Shown piece by piece: positions 1 to 9,703 of a DNA stretch of 64,000 nt. A model generated the notes under the pieces. That model saw only the letters and a program-made list of their open reading frames with translations. It made no database searches and had not been told where the DNA came from. Each line of letters starts with the position of its first letter. Position 1 is the stretch's first letter. The position numbers were made by a program, and so were the translations under genes. The DNA comes from Mucilaginibacter segetis (GTDB taxonomy: Bacteria; Bacteroidota; Bacteroidia; Sphingobacteriales; Sphingobacteriaceae): positions 1,240,001-1,304,000 of the forward strand of contig NZ_JAEHFW010000001.1 in assembly GCF_016522075.1 (NCBI RefSeq). The letters are read 5' to 3'.

Positions 1-44
1 AACGGACAGAGAGATAAATCATTTATCCTCTGTCCGTTTTTTTT
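1..44 (+). terminator. Intrinsic terminator of an upstream gene
   Basis: AACGGACAGAG (1-11) pairs perfectly with CTCTGTCCGTT (28-38), and the stem continues as GATAAAT/ATTTATC around a one-base bulge. It is followed at once by a run of eight to nine T. It therefore ends a plus-strand transcript whose gene lies left of the window. It sits upstream of the likely purL promoter, so it is not part of the purL leader. Confidence 0.85.
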
Positions 45-101
45 ATGGGTTTATTTAGGGGCAATAAAACCTTTTTCCTTTCGGCTTTCCCCGCTTTTTC
101 A

Positions 102-109
102 TAATTTTG
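102..109 (+). promoter_or_regulatory. Candidate purL promoter, -7 element
   Basis: TAATTTTG matches the Bacteroidota -7 consensus TAnnTTTG. It is about 29 bases before the purL start, which would leave a leader of roughly 20 bases. A clear TTG -33 element about 19 bases upstream is not seen (TTTC instead), so the call is tentative. Confidence 0.4.
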
Positions 110-137
110 GCCATCCTGTCAAATAAATAAAAATAAA

Positions 138-2366
138 TTGGAGCACCACGAGTTAACCACCGTTGAAACCGCCAGAGATCTGGGCCTTTTACCCGAAGAA
201 TTTGAACGTATAAATGAGATATTAGGCCGCGTGCCCAACTTTACCGAATTGTCTATTTTCGCGGTAATGTGGAGCGAGCATTGTTCCTATAAAAACTCTA
301 TCACCTGGTTAAAAACCCTGCCTAAAGATGGTCCGCGTATGTTGGCCAAAGCAGGCGAGGAAAACGCCGGATTGGTTGATCTGGGCGGCGGTGTTGGTTG
401 TGCCTTTAAAATAGAATCACATAATCACCCCTCAGCATTAGAGCCTTATCAGGGTGCTGCAACCGGGGTGGGTGGCATCAACCGCGATATTTTTACCATG
501 GGCGCAAGACCCATCGCACAATTGAATTCCCTTCGCTTTGGCGATCTTAAACTTGATAAAACCAAATGGCTGGTAAAGGGAGTGGTAAAAGGTATTAGCC
601 ATTATGGTAATGCTTTTGGTATACCAACTGTTGGGGGCGAATTGTTTTTTGACGAATGCTATAACGTTAATCCTTTGGTTAATGCCATGTCGGCAGGTAT
701 AGTAAAGGCCGGCGAAACGGTTTCTGCAACATCTTACGGAGTAGGTAACCCGGTTTATATAGTAGGCTCCGCCACAGGTAAAGATGGTATACATGGCGCG
801 GCTTTTGCATCAAAAGATATCACGGAAGATTCTGTAAACGATTTACCTGCCGTGCAGGTAGGTGATCCTTTTCAGGAAAAGCTGCTGCTGGAAGCTACGT
901 TGGAGGTTATAAAAACCGGAGCGGTAATTGGCATGCAGGATATGGGTGCCGCGGGTATCATCTGTTCTAATTCTGAAATGTCTGCAAAAGGCGAACACGG
1001 TATGCGTATCGATCTGGATAAAGTACCAACCCGTCAGGCTCATATGAAACCTTACGAGATCTTGCTTTCCGAATCACAGGAGCGTATGCTTATTGTGGTA
1101 CAAAAAGGGCGAGAAAAGGACGTAGAGGCTGTATTTGATAAATGGGATCTGAACTGCGCAATTATAGGCGAGGTTACTGATACACAACGCCTGGAGTATT
1201 TTATGGATGGTGTGAATGTAGCTGATGTGCCCGCCGATGATTTAGTACTTGGCGGAGGCGCACCAGTTTATGAACGTGAATATCGCGAGCCCGCTTATTT
1301 TAAGGAATATCAAAAATTTAATATAGATGATATTGCCGAGCCTGAAAATCTGGTTGAGGTAGCCGAGCATCTTATCGGTCATGTTAACATAGCATCTAAA
1401 CGCTGGGTTACAGATCAATACGACTCCATGGTTGGGGTAGCTACCATGACCACCAACCGCCCTTGTGATGCCGCGGTTGTAGGTGTAAGGGATACCGATA
1501 AAGCTATTGTGTTAACGGTAGATTGTAACTCGCGGTATGTTTATGCCGATCCGCAAAAAGGTTGTGCCATAGCGGTTGCCGAGGCTGCCCGTAATATTAC
1601 GTGTGCCGGTGGCGAGCCTGTTGCTATTACTAATTGCCTTAACTTCGGTAACCCATACAAACCTGAGGTTTACTGGCAGTTTGTAAGCGCTATAAAAGGG
1701 ATGGGCGAGGCCTGCCGTAAGTTTGAAACCCCGGTAACAGGTGGTAACGTAAGTTTTTATAATCAATCTGCAGATGGTGGCTCTGTTTTTCCTACACCAA
1801 CTATTGGTATGTTAGGAGTGATGGATGATGTATCTACACTAATGACCTCTGATTTTAAACAACCCGGTGACCTGATCTATTTAATAGGAGAGTCGGTAAA
1901 TGATATCGCTTCATCACAATATCTGGCATCGTACCATAAAATATTAGCCGCACCCGCGCCGTATTTCGATCTTGACAAAGAATACGCCATGCACCAGGTG
2001 ATAAAGGAACTGATAAAACATAAAGTAATACAATCTGCTCATGACGTTGCCGATGGTGGTTTATACATCACCTTAGTGGAATCAGCTTTACCAAATAGCC
2101 TGGGTTTTGACATAGAAACAGACAGTGCGGTACGTAAGGATGCATTCTTGTTCGGAGAGGCACAGGGCCGGGTAGTAGTGAGTGTTGCGCCCGATGACCA
2201 GGAACGTTTTATAGAAATGATGGCAACCAGCGAAGTTGAATTCAGCTTGTTAGGTACCGTTAACGGTATTGGTAATACTAATATCGACGAAGAGTTGTTT
2301 GGCAACATCACTGATATAAAAATGGTGCATGATAATGTGCTGAATATGATACTGGGCGACGAATAA
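138..2366 (+). CDS. purL: Phosphoribosylformylglycinamidine synthase subunit PurL
   Basis: ATP-dependent conversion of FGAR to FGAM, fourth step of purine synthesis, cytosolic. At 742 residues it is the small PurL type that works with separate PurQ and PurS subunits; neither is in the window. The N-terminal MSEHCSYKNS-like stretch (WSEHCSYKNS) and the ATP/FGAR-binding segment ESHNHPSALEPYQGAATG are intact, followed by GVGGINRDIFTMGA. The start is TTG at 138, which gives the usual family N-terminus (EHHELTTVETA); no in-frame ATG lies just upstream. The stop is directly followed by the ATG of the VOC gene, so the two are co-transcribed. Confidence 0.97.
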   Translation: MEHHELTTVETARDLGLLPEEFERINEILGRVPNFTELSIFAVMWSEHCSYKNSITWLKTLPKDGPRMLAKAGEENAGLVDLGGGVGCAFKIESHNHPSALEPYQGAATGVGGINRDIFTMGARPIAQLNSLRFGDLKLDKTKWLVKGVVKGISHYGNAFGIPTVGGELFFDECYNVNPLVNAMSAGIVKAGETVSATSYGVGNPVYIVGSATGKDGIHGAAFASKDITEDSVNDLPAVQVGDPFQEKLLLEATLEVIKTGAVIGMQDMGAAGIICSNSEMSAKGEHGMRIDLDKVPTRQAHMKPYEILLSESQERMLIVVQKGREKDVEAVFDKWDLNCAIIGEVTDTQRLEYFMDGVNVADVPADDLVLGGGAPVYEREYREPAYFKEYQKFNIDDIAEPENLVEVAEHLIGHVNIASKRWVTDQYDSMVGVATMTTNRPCDAAVVGVRDTDKAIVLTVDCNSRYVYADPQKGCAIAVAEAARNITCAGGEPVAITNCLNFGNPYKPEVYWQFVSAIKGMGEACRKFETPVTGGNVSFYNQSADGGSVFPTPTIGMLGVMDDVSTLMTSDFKQPGDLIYLIGESVNDIASSQYLASYHKILAAPAPYFDLDKEYAMHQVIKELIKHKVIQSAHDVADGGLYITLVESALPNSLGFDIETDSAVRKDAFLFGEAQGRVVVSVAPDDQERFIEMMATSEVEFSLLGTVNGIGNTNIDEELFGNITDIKMVHDNVLNMILGDE

Positions 2367-2756
2367 ATGCTTAGGCTGAACAAGATACATCACGTTGCTG
2401 TTATTAGTTCAGATTACGAGCGGTCCAAATATTTTTATACCGTTATATTAGGTTTAAAAATAATACGCGAAATATACCGTAAGGAAAGGCAATCATATAA
2501 GCTTGATCTGGAAGTGGGTGGCCAATATCAGATCGAGCTTTTTTCTTTTCCGGAACCTCCCAACCGGCCGTCGCGGCCTGAAGCAGCCGGATTAAGGCAT
2601 CTCGCTTTTGAAGTAGATAATATTGATGACGCTGTGGCCCATATTAATAATTATGAGGTGATTACAGAACCCATCCGTATTGATGAAACCACCGGCAAGC
2701 GCTTTACTTTTTTTGCCGACCCGGATGGCCTGCCTCTTGAATTATACGAGAAATAA
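2367..2756 (+). CDS. VOC-family (glyoxalase/bleomycin-resistance fold) protein
   Basis: A 129-residue single-module vicinal-oxygen-chelate protein of the YaeR/GloA2-like group. Visible candidate metal ligands are in KIHHVAV near residue 8, QIELF around 57, LRHLAFEV around 79 and the C-terminal LPLELYEK, the spacing expected of the paired beta-alpha-beta-beta-beta modules. It starts with zero bases between the purL stop and its ATG, so it is translationally coupled to purL. The substrate is unknown; a role in purine synthesis is not implied by the family. Small YaeR-like proteins commonly follow unrelated housekeeping genes. Confidence 0.85.
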   Translation: MLRLNKIHHVAVISSDYERSKYFYTVILGLKIIREIYRKERQSYKLDLEVGGQYQIELFSFPEPPNRPSRPEAAGLRHLAFEVDNIDDAVAHINNYEVITEPIRIDETTGKRFTFFADPDGLPLELYEK

Positions 2757-2852
2757 ATTTCATAGCTTTTATTGGTTGATAGTTACTAAGGTGTGTAAAG
2801 CATTTTTGTATTGTTAATTAAGTTTGTAGATTTAAGTACTTAATAACCAAAC

Positions 2853-3839
2853 ATGAAAAAGTTACAATTATCCGGGAGTAGGCATTTTACCAGCACATTA
2901 AAAGCACTTGTTGTTTTGTGCTTCACATTTTTTTCAAGTATGACCGGGGCCTATGCCCAGGCAGAAATGAAGAAAGATCCTGATGTTATTGGCAGATGGG
3001 ATATCACCATGGAAAAAGATGGTAAAAGCCAGCCATCGTGGTTAGAGGTGCAAAAATCGGGTACGCATACACTCATTGGCCGTTTTACCTATGCATTTGG
3101 TAGTGCCCGTCCAATAGCTGAAGTGAAACCTAATAGTGGTAAATTTACTTTTTCTATTCCTCCGCAATGGGAGCCGGGTAATCGTAACATGGATTTTGAG
3201 TTTGAGGTAAGCGGCGACAAGCTAACAGGCAGTATGGTTTATACCGATGGCAAAACCTATAGCTTCACCGGGGTAAGGGCACCGAAACTTATCCGTGAAA
3301 AGGAACCAGTTTGGGGCGCGCCTATAAAGCTGTTTAATGGCAAAGATACACAGGGCTGGCACACTGATGGTAAAAACCAGTGGGTTGTAGAAGATGGAAT
3401 TTTAAGAAGTCTGCATTCTGGCGCTAATCTGATAACCGATAAAACTTTTAATGATTTTAAGCTGCACATTGAATTCAGGTATAAGCAAGGCAGCAATAGT
3501 GGAGTTTATTTGCGCGGCCGTTACGAGGTACAGGTAATAGACACCAAAAGCGGCGAACCGGAGCCTATTAATAATCAGTTTAGTTCCGTGTATGGTTTTT
3601 TGCCGCCTAATAAAATGATGGCCAAAGATCCCGGAGAATGGCAGTCTTACGACATTACATTAGTAGGCCGTTTAGTTACTATTGTAGCTAACGGAACCGA
3701 AGTGATTTGCAGACAGGAAATACCCGGCATAACCGGAGGAGCAATTAACAGTAATGAAGGAGAACCCGGTCCGCTATTGATACAAGGAGATCACGGACCT
3801 ATTGATTACCGAAATATTATACTTACACCGGTTAAATAA
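2853..3839 (+). CDS. Secreted DUF1080 (3-keto-disaccharide hydrolase-like) protein
   Basis: A 328-residue exported protein. Residues 1-37 are a signal peptide (basic start, hydrophobic LVVLCFTFF, AYA cleavage site). Residues about 45-145 form a small beta-rich domain, and residues about 155-328 are a DUF1080/PF06439 module with typical features: KLFNGKDTQGWHTDG, NSGVYLRGRYEVQV and the final DYRNIILTPVK. Members of this family act on keto-sugars or other glycosides in the periplasm or bind polysaccharide; the exact substrate cannot be told. It is 96 bases after the VOC gene and probably has its own promoter. No PUL partner (SusC/SusD) is nearby. Confidence 0.88.
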   Translation: MKKLQLSGSRHFTSTLKALVVLCFTFFSSMTGAYAQAEMKKDPDVIGRWDITMEKDGKSQPSWLEVQKSGTHTLIGRFTYAFGSARPIAEVKPNSGKFTFSIPPQWEPGNRNMDFEFEVSGDKLTGSMVYTDGKTYSFTGVRAPKLIREKEPVWGAPIKLFNGKDTQGWHTDGKNQWVVEDGILRSLHSGANLITDKTFNDFKLHIEFRYKQGSNSGVYLRGRYEVQVIDTKSGEPEPINNQFSSVYGFLPPNKMMAKDPGEWQSYDITLVGRLVTIVANGTEVICRQEIPGITGGAINSNEGEPGPLLIQGDHGPIDYRNIILTPVK

Positions 3840-3851
3840 TTGTTTGGAAAT

Positions 3852-4035
3852 TGTCAGTCTGAGCTTATTAGAAACTACATCATGAACTTGTTCATCAAAT
3901 TCACATCGAGTCATGTCGAACCTTTCAGCGACAGACCCGTTGCACGAGTCTTCAACAAGCTCAGACTGACATCCAAAATACCAGGTGAACCAAATGTCAT
4001 GGTGAGCCTGTCAAAGCGTAATCATCCGAAAAACT
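3852..4035. repeat. Intergenic palindromic repeat (REP-like)
   Basis: TGTCAGTCTGAGCTT (3852-3866) is the exact reverse complement of AAGCTCAGACTGACA (3957-3971). The enclosed 90 bases include GTCATGTCGAACCTTTCAGC, and the following bases read GTCATGGTGAGCCTGTCAAA. Such Bacteroidota intergenic repeats, when translated, give VMVSLSK-type artefacts; the 67-codon frame seen here is of that kind and was not called. The element fills the space between two convergent genes and may also end transcription. Confidence 0.7.
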
Positions 4036-4054
4036 ATGTTTAATCTGTTTTAAC

Positions 4055-7000
4055 TTATTTCTCCACATTAACCCATTGTCCTTTTAATAAAGCATTAATA
4101 TCATGGTTATACATAGCCTCGCAATATACGGCAGGTAAATAGTATCTACCTGCATAAGCTGCATTCAGCATTACGTAAAAAGTTGCTTCTTTACCCTCTG
4201 CTAAACTAAAATAGGTATTTACCCGGTCGTCTCGTATATCGCGATAATCAGATGGTGAAGATTTAAACGCTTCGTCATTATTCAGCATACGGGTATTTAA
4301 TATCTCCCAACCCGATGGGAATATCTGCGTAAGCGCCATGTTGTCGTATCTGCCCCGTTTACCCGGATTCTTTATGGTTACCTGTGCCACAAAATCAGTT
4401 CCCTGCTTTAAAGTTGACGGATCTATGGGTTTACCGCCAAGCGTAAAGTAGCCAATACGCATTTGCAATATATCCGGGTCAACGTGCGATTGTATATCCT
4501 GCCCTGCTGATGGTTGCCCTTGCTGTATTAATCGTAAGTATAGTTGGTTATTGCCGGTATTTTTTACGGCAACTTTTCCGCCGTTAGCCGCCAGCGCCGA
4601 TTGCCATAAATACGAACCTGAATTTACATTCCCTTTTGAACTATTAGCCTGATAACTAAACATCAGTTTATTAGCTGATTTATTTTCACCGCAGTATTTG
4701 GCAATAGCTATTAACGAATAGGCCGTAGTTTGGGTGCTATACCAACTATCCTGCGATAATCTTGCCGCTACGGTATGTAGTAATCCCGATGCCCTTTGCC
4801 GTTGCCCCAAAATAGTAAGGGTTTCCAGTATCATTGCCTCATCCCTCAAGTCGGAGCCATACGTGCCATACATTGAATTATAAGGTTTAATAGTGGTTGA
4901 AAGGCCTTTTATCATCCTTAAACCTACCTCGGGCTGCCCGGCAAGTTTGTAGGCTGCCGCCAGGCGCCAACGGGCTTCAACGCTCAGGTAACTGAACTCC
5001 CTCAGCCTGTTCATGGCACCCAATTCCGGTGAACCGGATAAAGCAAGCAGGTACAAACGGTAAGCCTGTATCAGGTCGGCTCCGTAAAAACTCCGGCTAT
5101 CGGGTGCCCAGTTAAGCGCTTTTTGTTTTTGGTACCGTTTCCATCCTGCAATAAAGCCCGATGGCAGGGTGTATCCTTTAGCCTGCGCGGCCAGCATAAA
5201 GTGCCCGGCATAGTTGGTGCCCCATTCATCTGCTTCAGCATATCCCGGCCAGTAACTCATGCCGCCATCCGGTGTTCTAAAGCCGTTTAAACGATCAATC
5301 GTCAGTTTAATATTACGTTCCGATTCTGCTTTTTGTCTTTGCGACAGGTCAAGTACCTGGCCTAAATAAAGCTGCGGAAAGCCTGCTGAGGTGGTTTGCT
5401 CCACACATCCATGCGGATAGGTAATTAAATAATTCAACCTTTTTGATAAGTTTAAAGGAGGAATGCTGGCTATCTCAAGCGTTGCTTTGTTGGTGCCGTT
5501 AATACCAATTGCAGAATAAGCTGTGTTCCAGGTTTCGCCGGGTTTTAGTTCCTTTTCATAAATTTTGGTTACAGGCGGGTTAGGGTTACGCACGTTAAGT
5601 TCTACATCGTACGATGCTGTTTCGCTACCGCTTTTGGCTATTATTTTCACTTTTCCAACGCCCACAAAATCCTTCACATCCAGATCGAAGGTTACCAGTT
5701 GATCGCCGGGTTTAGTAAAGCTTACGGTTTTAGTGTTATTACCTTTCAGGTTACTGAATATATTGGATTGTACCTGTACACTTACATTTTTCACACTGTT
5801 CTCCATCGCGAAAACAGTTACCGGTAATTGTATTTTTTCCGATGGACCTAAAACGCGGGGCAGCGTTGCCAATATCATTAATGGTTTTTTAACGGTTACC
5901 GCCTTATCAGCATAACCATATGCAGCATCATGTCCGGCAATTACCATTGCTTTAACCGAGCCTACGTATTGCGGCAGGGTAAATCGTGTGGTTTGCTTTT
6001 CGCCGCTATTTAAATGGAAAGGCCCCATGAATTTAACCACCGGTTTAAAGCGGTTAATAGAAACATTTTTATTAACCCCGGCCGTACCGTCACCGCCGAT
6101 GCTTAATATACGTTCCAATCCACCACCGAATGCGCCAATTACATAATCGAACAGGTCCCATGTTTTTACACCCAATGCTTCGCGGGCATAAAATGCCTCA
6201 TGCGGATCAGGGGTTTTAAAGTTGGTGATGTCAAGCAGTCCTTCATCAACAATGGCAATAGTATATGTCATTTCTTTCCCCGACGCCTCTGATACAGTAA
6301 TAGCTGAAGCGGTTTCCGGTCTGATCTTATCCGGCATGCTGATAACAGGTTTCAGAATCGTTTCCGGATTGTCTACCGCTAAGGGGATCGCGCCATACAT
6401 GCGTATAGGCAGGTCATTAACGGTTTGTGCGTGGCGTTGTAACAGGGTAACATTCACAAAAATATTAGGTGCCATGGTTTCATCTACCTTAAAAGTGTAG
6501 CGGGTTTGCCCTTTTTTGGTGTCTATCCAGGCGGTTTTTAAAACTTTACTGCCATTCTCAAAACTTATGAGCGCACGGCCGTCTTCACCGGTAGGTATAG
6601 TAAGTGTAGCTTCTTCACCAACTTTATAATTTGTTTTGTCGGACGTAAAGGATAACATTGCTGCCTCGGTAGGGCTGCTTTCCTGTAACCTTTCCGACCA
6701 ATTTGGCCAGTCGGCATAAATTATCTTTCCGGTGGAATGTCCGGTTTCCGGGTCCTTTATCCTTATTAAATATCTTCCCCAATCCGCTTTGTTAATATGC
6801 AGATTCCATTTGCCATGGCCGTTAACCAACATAACGTTTTCGGTTTTAACCAACTTGTTATACCTGTCCTGGGTAAAGTTGCTCAGTTCGTTACCTGTTT
6901 CATCCCACCACCAGCGCCATTGTATTTTGTAAAGCTCTAATTCTACATTTCTTGTACCTTGCAGCGCCCTGCCCTTGATATCTACATCGGCAATATCAAT

Positions 7001-9643
7001 TTCATGATCTTTATCGGTAACCAGCATGCCGGACAGATCACTTCCCTGTGGTGTTTTTATACCCACGTAGCCGTTATAAACATTGTAGGGCATAGTTACC
7101 TGGTTCAAACTAAAATTACCACCTGCCTCAAAAACCTTTACTACAAAATTAGCCCTTAATCTGCCGGGAGCTTGCTTCTCTACATTAATATTGGTATTTA
7201 TCGCAGCTACGCCATTTTCGTTAAGTCGTCCATCAAATACCGTTTGGGTTTGGGTATTAAATGCAAGGGTTGGGTCATCAAATACATAATTATCATACTC
7301 TTTAAAAGTTGTCTTTTGTGCCGATAAAAATGCATCAACCTTAGCCTTTAGATTTTGTGCCGCGCCGCCAAACAACCATTGTGCACTTAGCATACCATTA
7401 GCTCCGCTGCCTTTAGTAAGCTCTGTTGCGCCGCCAAAATCCAGTTTTAATTTTAAGCGGTTGGGCATAATGGTTTCCACTTTTATTTTCTTTTCGAAGG
7501 TTGCGCCGCCTACTTTTATTTTAGCCCCCCAGTTGCCGGTAGGAGAGGAGGTCTCAGTAGCTATATGGAAACTGTAAAAGCCGTCGATAGCACTTGTTTT
7601 GGTAATGCGCTTATACAACTGTCCCGTAGGGTTATACAATTCAAATTCTACAGGATGATCTGCAGGGAGGGTTTTTAATTTATCTTCGAGGATAAATGTC
7701 ATATAAATAGAATCACCAGGCCGCCATACGCCACGCTCGCCATAAATAAAACCTTTAAGGCCATTTTGTACTTGCTCGCCGCCTACATTAAAACGCGACA
7801 ACGGTAACGAACTGCCATGATCCAACTTTAAATATCCACGTTCGTTACCTTTTCTGGCGGTTAACAGATAAGGTTTACGTTTAATATCGAATTTGGCCAT
7901 CCCGTCACCGTCCGAAGTGGTTTTATATATTACCTGTTGCTGGTAGTCCAATAACTCCAGTTCAACACCGCTCATGGGTTCGGCACTTAATATATTGGTT
8001 ACTGCAACCAGCATACTATTATCATTACCACGTTTGGCAATAATCCCTATGTTCGATGCAATAATGTTACGGGTAGCCCAACGCTGTTTACTAAAATATG
8101 ACTCGGTGCAAGGGTCGTTACGGTCACGCCAGTTAAATCCTTCAGGATAGTAGTTATCAAGCCGTTGCCAAAAATCATCGTCTTCGTCACTTACCATGCT
8201 GGTATTATCACCCGCGTACTCATTATCGTAATCATCATCTCCATTATTATCAACCGATTTCCCGGTACTGCAATTGTATAAGGAATATTCCTTTCGGAAA
8301 CCTATAATTACCCGGTAAATAGCTCCAGGTTCGGCACGCATCAATTGGTCAACATCCAGCATAAAGCGATTCTTTTTGCGCAGATCAAGCTTTTTATCCT
8401 TATCAAGCCTGATGGTTTTTTGCAGAATGGGTTTACCCACATGCCTTAATTCGTATCCGCCGTCAAAACCGTTATTCTGGAAATACTGAGGTACGTTATT
8501 CTCATATATTTTAATAATGCTTACATCAACCGCATTAAGATTAACCGCTTCAAAAGGCATCATCAGTTTACCCGAATCGGGTAATATGACACCTTTACCC
8601 GGTATGGTTACAGCGGGCAAGCGGTTTTCGAAGAATACGCTGCCTGTATATTTCTTAGTGATCCTGGAGTCGAATATGTTTTTTACGCCCTCATTTACAT
8701 ATACCGAATAATTTCCCTGCAGTCGCTCAGGTGCGTAAACTTTAACCACGCTTCCGTCTATGGTGTACGCCGCGTCATTAATATCTTTAATACCGATAAG
8801 GCCGTTAAGTTCCTGACCAACCATTATCGGGTCGGAAAATTGTACTGATACATACTGATCCTGATCCTGAACAGCTATGATATCAAGCACCTTAAAATCA
8901 CCAACCGCAGGTACCGTAAATTCTTCGCTGTTTTTTTTGTCAATGGCTAAACTATTGCCATCCCAACTTGCCATAAGTGGTGCCGAACTGTTGCCCCTAA
9001 CAATATTATTGATAGTAAACTGATGTGTACGGTGACCTGTAGCATGCTGCCACGTTATTTTGATGGCAGACTGGTAATCAACGCTTAATATTTTTTCAAT
9101 CGCGGCAGGATCTTCATCATCTGCGGTCTGGATGGTTCCGGTCATGGTCATTTTATCAGCCGATGTGTTGTTGGCTGAGCGTAAACCTGCAAAGGATATG
9201 GTGAAATCTGGTTTTACTGTTTGGAAAGCGAATTTGAAGTGCTCGTACCTACCCTCTACCTTAATAAGTTTGCTTAAGTTAAAATCCGCGTTATATTTTT
9301 TATCGGGGTCAAGTTGTTTATCAGGCCTGAATTCTATAGTGCGCTCACCAGCCCAATAAGCGGTACCTTTTATTGATGGTGAAAAATCAAATAAGCTTTT
9401 GTCTATCTCTTCGTTTTGAGCATGTGTAACCGGCACATCACCTGAAAGTTTAATGCGTATAAAGCTGGTTTTTGATATTACACCGGTAGTATAAGATTCT
9501 ATATAACGGCTAAATCCGGGATCGGTAGCGTTCGTGCTATGACGTTTACGGGCAAAAAAGATAACTGCGGCAATTAATAAAAGCGAAACAGATATAATTA
9601 GCTGCCCTCTTCGAGTGCTGATAAGATTACTGAAGTAATTCAT
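4055..9643 (-). CDS. Bacterial alpha-2-macroglobulin family protein with thioester motif
   Basis: A 1862-residue envelope protein that traps proteases by a bait region and a reactive thioester, known from YfhM-type bacterial A2Ms. Residues about 13-31 are a hydrophobic signal-anchor rather than a lipobox, so it is probably held in the inner membrane facing the periplasm. MG-type beta domains fill the N-terminal 1100 residues (YGERGVWRPGDSIY near 640 is the macroglobulin hallmark). The thioester CxEQ motif is intact as GCVEQ with Cys1413, followed by the alpha/alpha barrel (GGMSYWPGYAEADEWGT) and a receptor-like beta domain. E. coli YfhM sits next to pbpC; here the only PBP is about 52 kb away. 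It is 60 bases after the A-T-TE gene and may be read from the same transcript. Confidence 0.93.
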   Translation of the reverse strand: MNYFSNLISTRRGQLIISVSLLLIAAVIFFARKRHSTNATDPGFSRYIESYTTGVISKTSFIRIKLSGDVPVTHAQNEEIDKSLFDFSPSIKGTAYWAGERTIEFRPDKQLDPDKKYNADFNLSKLIKVEGRYEHFKFAFQTVKPDFTISFAGLRSANNTSADKMTMTGTIQTADDEDPAAIEKILSVDYQSAIKITWQHATGHRTHQFTINNIVRGNSSAPLMASWDGNSLAIDKKNSEEFTVPAVGDFKVLDIIAVQDQDQYVSVQFSDPIMVGQELNGLIGIKDINDAAYTIDGSVVKVYAPERLQGNYSVYVNEGVKNIFDSRITKKYTGSVFFENRLPAVTIPGKGVILPDSGKLMMPFEAVNLNAVDVSIIKIYENNVPQYFQNNGFDGGYELRHVGKPILQKTIRLDKDKKLDLRKKNRFMLDVDQLMRAEPGAIYRVIIGFRKEYSLYNCSTGKSVDNNGDDDYDNEYAGDNTSMVSDEDDDFWQRLDNYYPEGFNWRDRNDPCTESYFSKQRWATRNIIASNIGIIAKRGNDNSMLVAVTNILSAEPMSGVELELLDYQQQVIYKTTSDGDGMAKFDIKRKPYLLTARKGNERGYLKLDHGSSLPLSRFNVGGEQVQNGLKGFIYGERGVWRPGDSIYMTFILEDKLKTLPADHPVEFELYNPTGQLYKRITKTSAIDGFYSFHIATETSSPTGNWGAKIKVGGATFEKKIKVETIMPNRLKLKLDFGGATELTKGSGANGMLSAQWLFGGAAQNLKAKVDAFLSAQKTTFKEYDNYVFDDPTLAFNTQTQTVFDGRLNENGVAAINTNINVEKQAPGRLRANFVVKVFEAGGNFSLNQVTMPYNVYNGYVGIKTPQGSDLSGMLVTDKDHEIDIADVDIKGRALQGTRNVELELYKIQWRWWWDETGNELSNFTQDRYNKLVKTENVMLVNGHGKWNLHINKADWGRYLIRIKDPETGHSTGKIIYADWPNWSERLQESSPTEAAMLSFTSDKTNYKVGEEATLTIPTGEDGRALISFENGSKVLKTAWIDTKKGQTRYTFKVDETMAPNIFVNVTLLQRHAQTVNDLPIRMYGAIPLAVDNPETILKPVISMPDKIRPETASAITVSEASGKEMTYTIAIVDEGLLDITNFKTPDPHEAFYAREALGVKTWDLFDYVIGAFGGGLERILSIGGDGTAGVNKNVSINRFKPVVKFMGPFHLNSGEKQTTRFTLPQYVGSVKAMVIAGHDAAYGYADKAVTVKKPLMILATLPRVLGPSEKIQLPVTVFAMENSVKNVSVQVQSNIFSNLKGNNTKTVSFTKPGDQLVTFDLDVKDFVGVGKVKIIAKSGSETASYDVELNVRNPNPPVTKIYEKELKPGETWNTAYSAIGINGTNKATLEIASIPPLNLSKRLNYLITYPHGCVEQTTSAGFPQLYLGQVLDLSQRQKAESERNIKLTIDRLNGFRTPDGGMSYWPGYAEADEWGTNYAGHFMLAAQAKGYTLPSGFIAGWKRYQKQKALNWAPDSRSFYGADLIQAYRLYLLALSGSPELGAMNRLREFSYLSVEARWRLAAAYKLAGQPEVGLRMIKGLSTTIKPYNSMYGTYGSDLRDEAMILETLTILGQRQRASGLLHTVAARLSQDSWYSTQTTAYSLIAIAKYCGENKSANKLMFSYQANSSKGNVNSGSYLWQSALAANGGKVAVKNTGNNQLYLRLIQQGQPSAGQDIQSHVDPDILQMRIGYFTLGGKPIDPSTLKQGTDFVAQVTIKNPGKRGRYDNMALTQIFPSGWEILNTRMLNNDEAFKSSPSDYRDIRDDRVNTYFSLAEGKEATFYVMLNAAYAGRYYLPAVYCEAMYNHDINALLKGQWVNVEK

Positions 9644-9669
9644 GGCAAGGTTTATTTTCTTGCCATGAA
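9639..9669 (-). promoter_or_regulatory. Hairpin covering the A2M start codon
   Basis: TTCATGGCAAG (9639-9649) and CTTGCCATGAA (9659-9669) are perfect 11-base complements with a nine-base loop. On the minus strand the downstream arm contains the A2M ATG. The upstream arm contains a second ATG that opens a four-codon frame (MARK, then TAA) ending eight bases before the real start. There is no T-run, so it is not a terminator; translational control is a possibility. Confidence 0.5.
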
Positions 9670-9703
9670 TTTATAAAAACTTTACGGCATAACTGCTACC
9701 ATG

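Noticed and set aside
3840..4043. 67-codon frame after the DUF1080 gene
   Set aside because: It is the translation of an intergenic palindromic repeat (VMVSLSK-type artefact).
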